64,000 nt of DNA, from positions 1,302,001 to 1,366,000 of the forward strand of contig NZ_CP032698.1 of the NCBI RefSeq assembly GCF_003627815.1, in the 5' to 3' direction. Position numbers and translations under genes: made by a program. Every line of letters begins with the position of its first letter. Within the stretch, counting starts at the first letter, position 1. This DNA is from Streptomyces hundungensis. Lineage in GTDB: Bacteria; Actinomycetota; Actinomycetes; Streptomycetales; Streptomycetaceae. Under the pieces are notes generated by a model. The model was not told the origin of the DNA. It saw nothing but the letters and a program-made list of their open reading frames with translations, and made no database searches. Shown piece after piece: positions 60,700 through 64,000 of the stretch.

Positions 60700-61854
60700 T
60701 CAGAGCAGCGCGTGCGGGTACTCCTCGGCGCGGTGCTGGAAGGCCAGAACGGCGGGGTTCTGAACGGTGCCGCCGCGGATCTCGATCGCCCGGCGAATCG
60801 TGCGGTCACCGTCCCAGCCGGCCGGCCCCTCGAGGACCGGCCGCAGAAACGGGATCAGCGCCTCGCTGTTCTCCCAGGTGGCCGCGTCCCACAGGTAGGA
60901 GGGGCTGTGATCCACGGCGTAGTAGTGCACGTGGTCGCCGATGGTGAACATCGGCTCGTTGAAGGTGGTGGGCCGAGCCCAGGCGAAACCCATGCCCTCG
61001 TCGCACGAGACGTCGATGACGAGGGTGCCGGGCGCGAGCTTCGCCAAGTCCTGCGCTATGAGGAACATCAGCGGCGCCGCGGTGTCCTGGAGCACGCAGT
61101 TGACGATGATGTCGTGCCCCGCGAGGAAGTCCGCCAGGGGCTCGGGGCCGTTCTCGGTGAGCGCGCTGCTGCGCCGCGGGTCGGAGGTACCGTCAGCCAC
61201 GTCGTGGTCGAAGTGCACGATCCGTGCCGAGTGGATCGGCGAGCTGACGGCGGCGGTGCCGCGCGCGGTCAGGACGTCCACGTCGTGAACGCCCAAAGCG
61301 CTCAGCGCGGTCACCGCACCGCGAGCGGCGGCGCCGAAGCCGATCACCACCGCACGTCGCCGGCGTCCGTAGTCTCCGGTCGTCCCGGTCAGTTGCATGG
61401 CGTGCAGCACCGACGAATAGCCGGCCAGCTCGTTGTTCTTGTGGAAGACGTGGAGGCTGAAGCCACCCTCCCGCGTCCAGTGGTTCATCGCCTCGAACGC
61501 GATCACCGTGAGTCTGCGGTCGATGGCGGCCTGGGTGACCTTTTCGTCCTGCACACAGTGCGGCCAACCCCACAGCACCTGTCCCTCCCGCAGCTCCGCC
61601 AGGTCCTCGTGCAGCGGCTTGGTCAGAAGGATGACGTCGCACTCCGCGATCAGCTGCTCACGCGAGCGGAAACCGGCGACCAACGGTGCGAGCTCGCGGT
61701 CCGGAACACCGAAGTGTTCCCCGTAACCGGCCTCCAGGTAGATGCTGCGCTGAAGGTCGACGTCGATGCGGTCGAAGTGCGCTGGATGGATCGGCAGACG
61801 GTGCTCGTTCTCTTTGCGCGTCTGCGACATGATGCCGAGCTTGAGCTGCTGCAA
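60700..61854 (-). CDS. Alanine dehydrogenase / N5-(carboxyethyl)ornithine synthase-like oxidoreductase
   Basis: A 384 aa enzyme of the AlaDH/PNT family. It starts at TTG (61854) after AAAGGAC. The N-terminal half has GIMSQTRKENEHRLPIHP and AGYGEHFG; the NAD domain has AVVIGFGAAARGAVTALSALG. Later come DVSCDEGMGFAWARPTTF and HYYAVDHSPSYLWD. The family includes alanine dehydrogenase and carboxyethylornithine synthase, which reductively join pyruvate to an amino acid; the sequence looks closer to the latter, but the substrate is not proven. It is a single gene in the chromosomal flank. Confidence 0.83.
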   Translation of the reverse strand: MQQLKLGIMSQTRKENEHRLPIHPAHFDRIDVDLQRSIYLEAGYGEHFGVPDRELAPLVAGFRSREQLIAECDVILLTKPLHEDLAELREGQVLWGWPHCVQDEKVTQAAIDRRLTVIAFEAMNHWTREGGFSLHVFHKNNELAGYSSVLHAMQLTGTTGDYGRRRRAVVIGFGAAARGAVTALSALGVHDVDVLTARGTAAVSSPIHSARIVHFDHDVADGTSDPRRSSALTENGPEPLADFLAGHDIIVNCVLQDTAAPLMFLIAQDLAKLAPGTLVIDVSCDEGMGFAWARPTTFNEPMFTIGDHVHYYAVDHSPSYLWDAATWENSEALIPFLRPVLEGPAGWDGDRTIRRAIEIRGGTVQNPAVLAFQHRAEEYPHALL

Positions 61855-62331
61855 AATAGTCCTTTGGTTACTGCCTGTTTAGCACATCCCTGAGCCCCGA
61901 GGCCGGGTCAGCAGCGTTCCGCGGGGGCGGGGTGCCGTGAGCGGACGGGCGGGCTACGGACGGCGACGAGAGGTTGACCGGCGAGTCGCCGTCGCCCGCT
62001 GAGATCCGTCCGTGCGCGCGACTCCTTCCGCGCCGGAGGAAAGCTCCGAGGCGAGGAGAGCAGTAGCGGGCTGGCCGATCGCAGTTCTTCGGCCCAAGTA
62101 GGCTTCCTGGGACTGGTGTTGCAGGTATAGACGTCAGCGTAGGGATCACCCGACAGTCGTTCAGCGCCCGGAGGCCGAGGCCCGGACCGCGGGCCGTCGG
62201 CACGCGGCAACCACCGAACCTCGGACCACCCTCCGAAAATACGTGGTCTCCACCATGAAGCGCCCCTAGGATTCTGGGGTTTGCAGGGATTGTCCCAGCA
62301 CGCGCTTCGGGAACCGGGGGGACTTCTCATC
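61855..62331. other. Gap without a recognised gene
   Basis: About 480 bp between the dehydrogenase start and a small membrane peptide gene. No credible gene, tRNA or strong hairpin was seen; promoters for both flanking genes should lie here. Confidence 0.4.
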
Positions 62332-62469
62332 ATGCCGATCACGCCCATGGCCTTGGTCATGCTGACCCTCCTGGTCCTCGCGATGAAGGCGTTCGACACG
62401 GCGCCGCACCGCCGAACCGCGGAGCCCGGCATGGAGTCGGAGGGCGCGGAAACGGGGACTCCCCGGTGA
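62332..62469 (+). CDS. Small membrane peptide, 45 aa
   Basis: A short frame starting MPITPMAL at 62332 with a GGGGGGA ribosome site about nine bases upstream; the frame is open to 62281. Residues 4-20 (TPMALVMLTLLVLAMKAF) form one transmembrane helix, and the tail is polar. I know no family; coding is supported only by the start signal and the hydrophobic helix. Confidence 0.5.
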   Translation: MPITPMALVMLTLLVLAMKAFDTAPHRRTAEPGMESEGAETGTPR

Positions 62470-62660
62470 CCGCACCGTCCCCGCAGCACCCCGGACGGGC
62501 CTCACGGCGGCGCGCGCAGACAATGGGCCGCCCGCCGCCGGTCATGTCGTCGCTCCGTTCCGCTGGTCGCCCGGCCTGCGGGGCATGACTCCGGACGTCG
62601 GGCGGTCACGGACCGCGCCGTCGCGCCCATGGCCTTCTGCTTCGTGAGAGCCCTGGTGGT

Positions 62661-63074
62661 TCAGTGCTTGCGCTTGAGGGCCTCCTCAACCGTGGCGAGG
62701 GGACGGAAGAGCTCCTTGAGCCCGGTGGCTTCGAGGATCCGCAGGTGCCACGGCCGGACACAGACCAGAGCCAGGCGACCATCACGTTCCACGGCCCTGC
62801 GCCTTGCCCGGCAGAGCAGACCGAGGGCGGAACAGTCGAGGAACTGCACGGGCCGCAGATCCACGATCACCTCAGCCCGGTGCGGGGCGGTGGCGGCGTC
62901 GGTGTGCACCTGGATCTCAGGGACGGTGCTCAGGTCGATGGTGCCGCGGATCTCGACCACGGTGACACCGTGAAGGAGGTAACTGCGCGCGTGCCGGTAC
63001 GGAACCGGCGATATTTCCGGCATCGCCATCGAATGGCGCTGCCCTGACGCTGCGTTCGCATCCCGGATGCCCAT
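62661..63074 (-). CDS. STAS-domain anti-sigma factor antagonist, second copy
   Basis: A 137 aa protein. The STAS fold covers about 35-130: GVTVVEIRGTIDLSTVPEI, then EVIVDLRPVQFLDCSALGLLCRA, where the Ser after DC is the expected phospho-acceptor, and LRILEATGLKELF. It starts at the ATG 63074 with AGGAA upstream; an ATG at 63020 (MPEISPVP) is possible. It has no SpoIIE or kinase neighbour here. It probably takes part in a partner-switching stress network together with the pair at 54.9-57.6 kb. Confidence 0.88.
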   Translation of the reverse strand: MGIRDANAASGQRHSMAMPEISPVPYRHARSYLLHGVTVVEIRGTIDLSTVPEIQVHTDAATAPHRAEVIVDLRPVQFLDCSALGLLCRARRRAVERDGRLALVCVRPWHLRILEATGLKELFRPLATVEEALKRKH

Positions 63075-63495
63075 GGGCGGTTCCTGACGTGGGGGCCCCG
63101 CTGCCGGGGGTTCGTGGTCGTCGGACCGTCACCGGGGGCTGGGGCAACGCTCAACCAGCATAAGAAGTACGGGAGTTGCAGAAACGTCAACGCGTCTGAT
63201 CGTCCATCCATACGAGTGGCAACGACCCCTGCCCCTTGACACGTGCACGTTGGGCACAGGCCGTGGCCGGAAGTTTCGACGCGTCGAACGAAGCGGTACG
63301 GGCAGGGCGGCGCTCAGTTCCTGGACCGGGAGCCGGCGGGAACGTCCTGGTGCGGGCGGCGCCCCCGGGTGGCGCGGCGGCAGCAGCGACCGTTCCGGGG
63401 TGGCTGCGGGGGTGGGTGCGCCAGCCGGTCCCCAGGCGCTCGCGCCCGGAGGGGTTGCCTCCGGCCAAAGTCGAGCCGGGCAGGGGTAATGCGGG
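63075..63495. other. Gap without a recognised gene
   Basis: About 420 bp. Nothing beyond likely promoter sequence for the STAS gene was seen. Confidence 0.35.
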
Positions 63496-63922
63496 ATGCC
63501 CGGGAGTAGGTTCGAAGAGCACTCATGGACGCGCCGCACGGTGAACCGGACTCTGCTGTCGGACAAGGGCCGGACAGGAGGTGCCGCGGGCGGCACCGTC
63601 CCGGACTGGTCGGCATTGCCTTCCGGGAGAGCAGGCGTGCAATCTGCTGGGTCTCATCCGGCAGCCCGCGGTCGTGACAGCGAGTCCATGCCCATGGCGA
63701 AAGGCCCGGACGGGAGGTGCACCCGGGTCCCGGTGGGCAGTTGGGCCCTACGCGGTATCGACGTGTTGCAGGACGGCCGCCGCCCCTTCGCCGACGGCGC
63801 GGCGACGGCCTCCTGCGCGAGGAGGTGGGCTCCCCTCCGCACCCTCCTCGCTCCCCCCGTCCTCGACGGCACCCGGGGTCCGCGGGAATGGCCCCGGCTC
63901 GAACTGCCGTGAGGGGACGAAG

Positions 63923-63960
63923 GGCCGGAGTCGCCGCACACGGGTGCGGCGACTCCGGCC
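63923..63960. terminator. Long perfect hairpin near the right edge
   Basis: GGCCGGAGTCGCCGCA (63923-63938) pairs over 16 bp with TGCGGCGACTCCGGCC (63945-63960), with a six-base loop. It is a strong terminator-like hairpin. It could end a minus-strand gene lying beyond the window or a doubtful plus-strand frame that stops at 63912. Confidence 0.7.
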
Positions 63961-64000
63961 ACCCCGGCCGAAGGGGTGAACGGTGACGCAGACCCGGGGG

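Noticed and set aside
63496..63912. Plus-strand frame of 138 codons just before a strong hairpin
   Set aside because: The hairpin placement is suggestive, but the composition (Arg/Gly/Pro-rich, no family, no good ribosome site) looks like chance. Not listed as a gene.

Overview
The window is high-GC actinobacterial DNA, almost certainly Streptomyces. The evidence is very strong third-position GC, GTG and TTG starts with GGAGG-like ribosome sites, rare TTA (bldA-type) codons in a regulator, SpoIIE/STAS signalling genes and a SARP activator. No rRNA, tRNA or CRISPR array was seen.

Layout. (1) About 1-5.3 kb is chromosomal: a membrane protein cut by the left edge, a Ser/Thr kinase with a small partner, and an FHA-FHA-ABC transporter. 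(2) About 5.5-53.8 kb is a hybrid NRPS/PKS cluster. It opens with a free-standing LeuRS-type editing-domain protein and a SARP regulator carrying two TTA codons. Divergent from the SARP gene run a 2-isopropylmalate-synthase paralogue, a stand-alone adenylation protein and an antiporter; an IS701-type element sits exactly on the stop codon of the adenylation gene. Next come an EamA exporter, a type II thioesterase, an Lrp-type regulator, a Cys-nucleophile alpha/beta hydrolase (SyrC/CmaE-like), an AvtA-like transaminase, a stand-alone carrier protein and a SyrB2-like non-haem iron enzyme. A tightly overlapping minus-strand operon (44.3 to 22.9 kb) encodes PCP, C-A(Thr)-T, KS-AT-T, a luciferase-like monooxygenase, C-T-E, an MFS exporter, an SDR, a lone C domain, a thioesterase, an SHMT-like enzyme, a half-C-A-T protein, a second LeuA paralogue and a flavin reductase. 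Divergent from it are C-A-T and a third type II thioesterase, followed by a lone A domain with an epimerase-type reductase, and a methyltransferase with a broken ATP-grasp gene. (3) About 54-64 kb is again chromosomal: FKBP, a SpoIIE phosphatase with a STAS partner, a VOC protein, small membrane proteins, a pair of related hypothetical proteins, an alanine-dehydrogenase-like enzyme and a second STAS protein.

How it may work together (inference). Two LeuA paralogues and the AvtA-like transaminase would make an unusual branched or extended amino acid. A stand-alone A domain would load it on the small PCP, where the SyrB2-like enzyme could act. That enzyme has His-Gln-Val where hydroxylases have His-x-Asp, so an open halide site is possible. 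The Cys hydrolase would shuttle the aminoacyl group to the A-less C-T-E module. Threonine is the one NRPS substrate predicted with some confidence (code D-F-W-N-I-G-M-V-H). One malonyl-type PKS module, a flavin monooxygenase with its reductase, an SHMT homologue and an SDR add tailoring. No type I thioesterase domain was found, so product release is unexplained. The LeuRS-type editing protein could protect the host from misincorporation of a leucine-like intermediate. I could not match the whole set to a known product.
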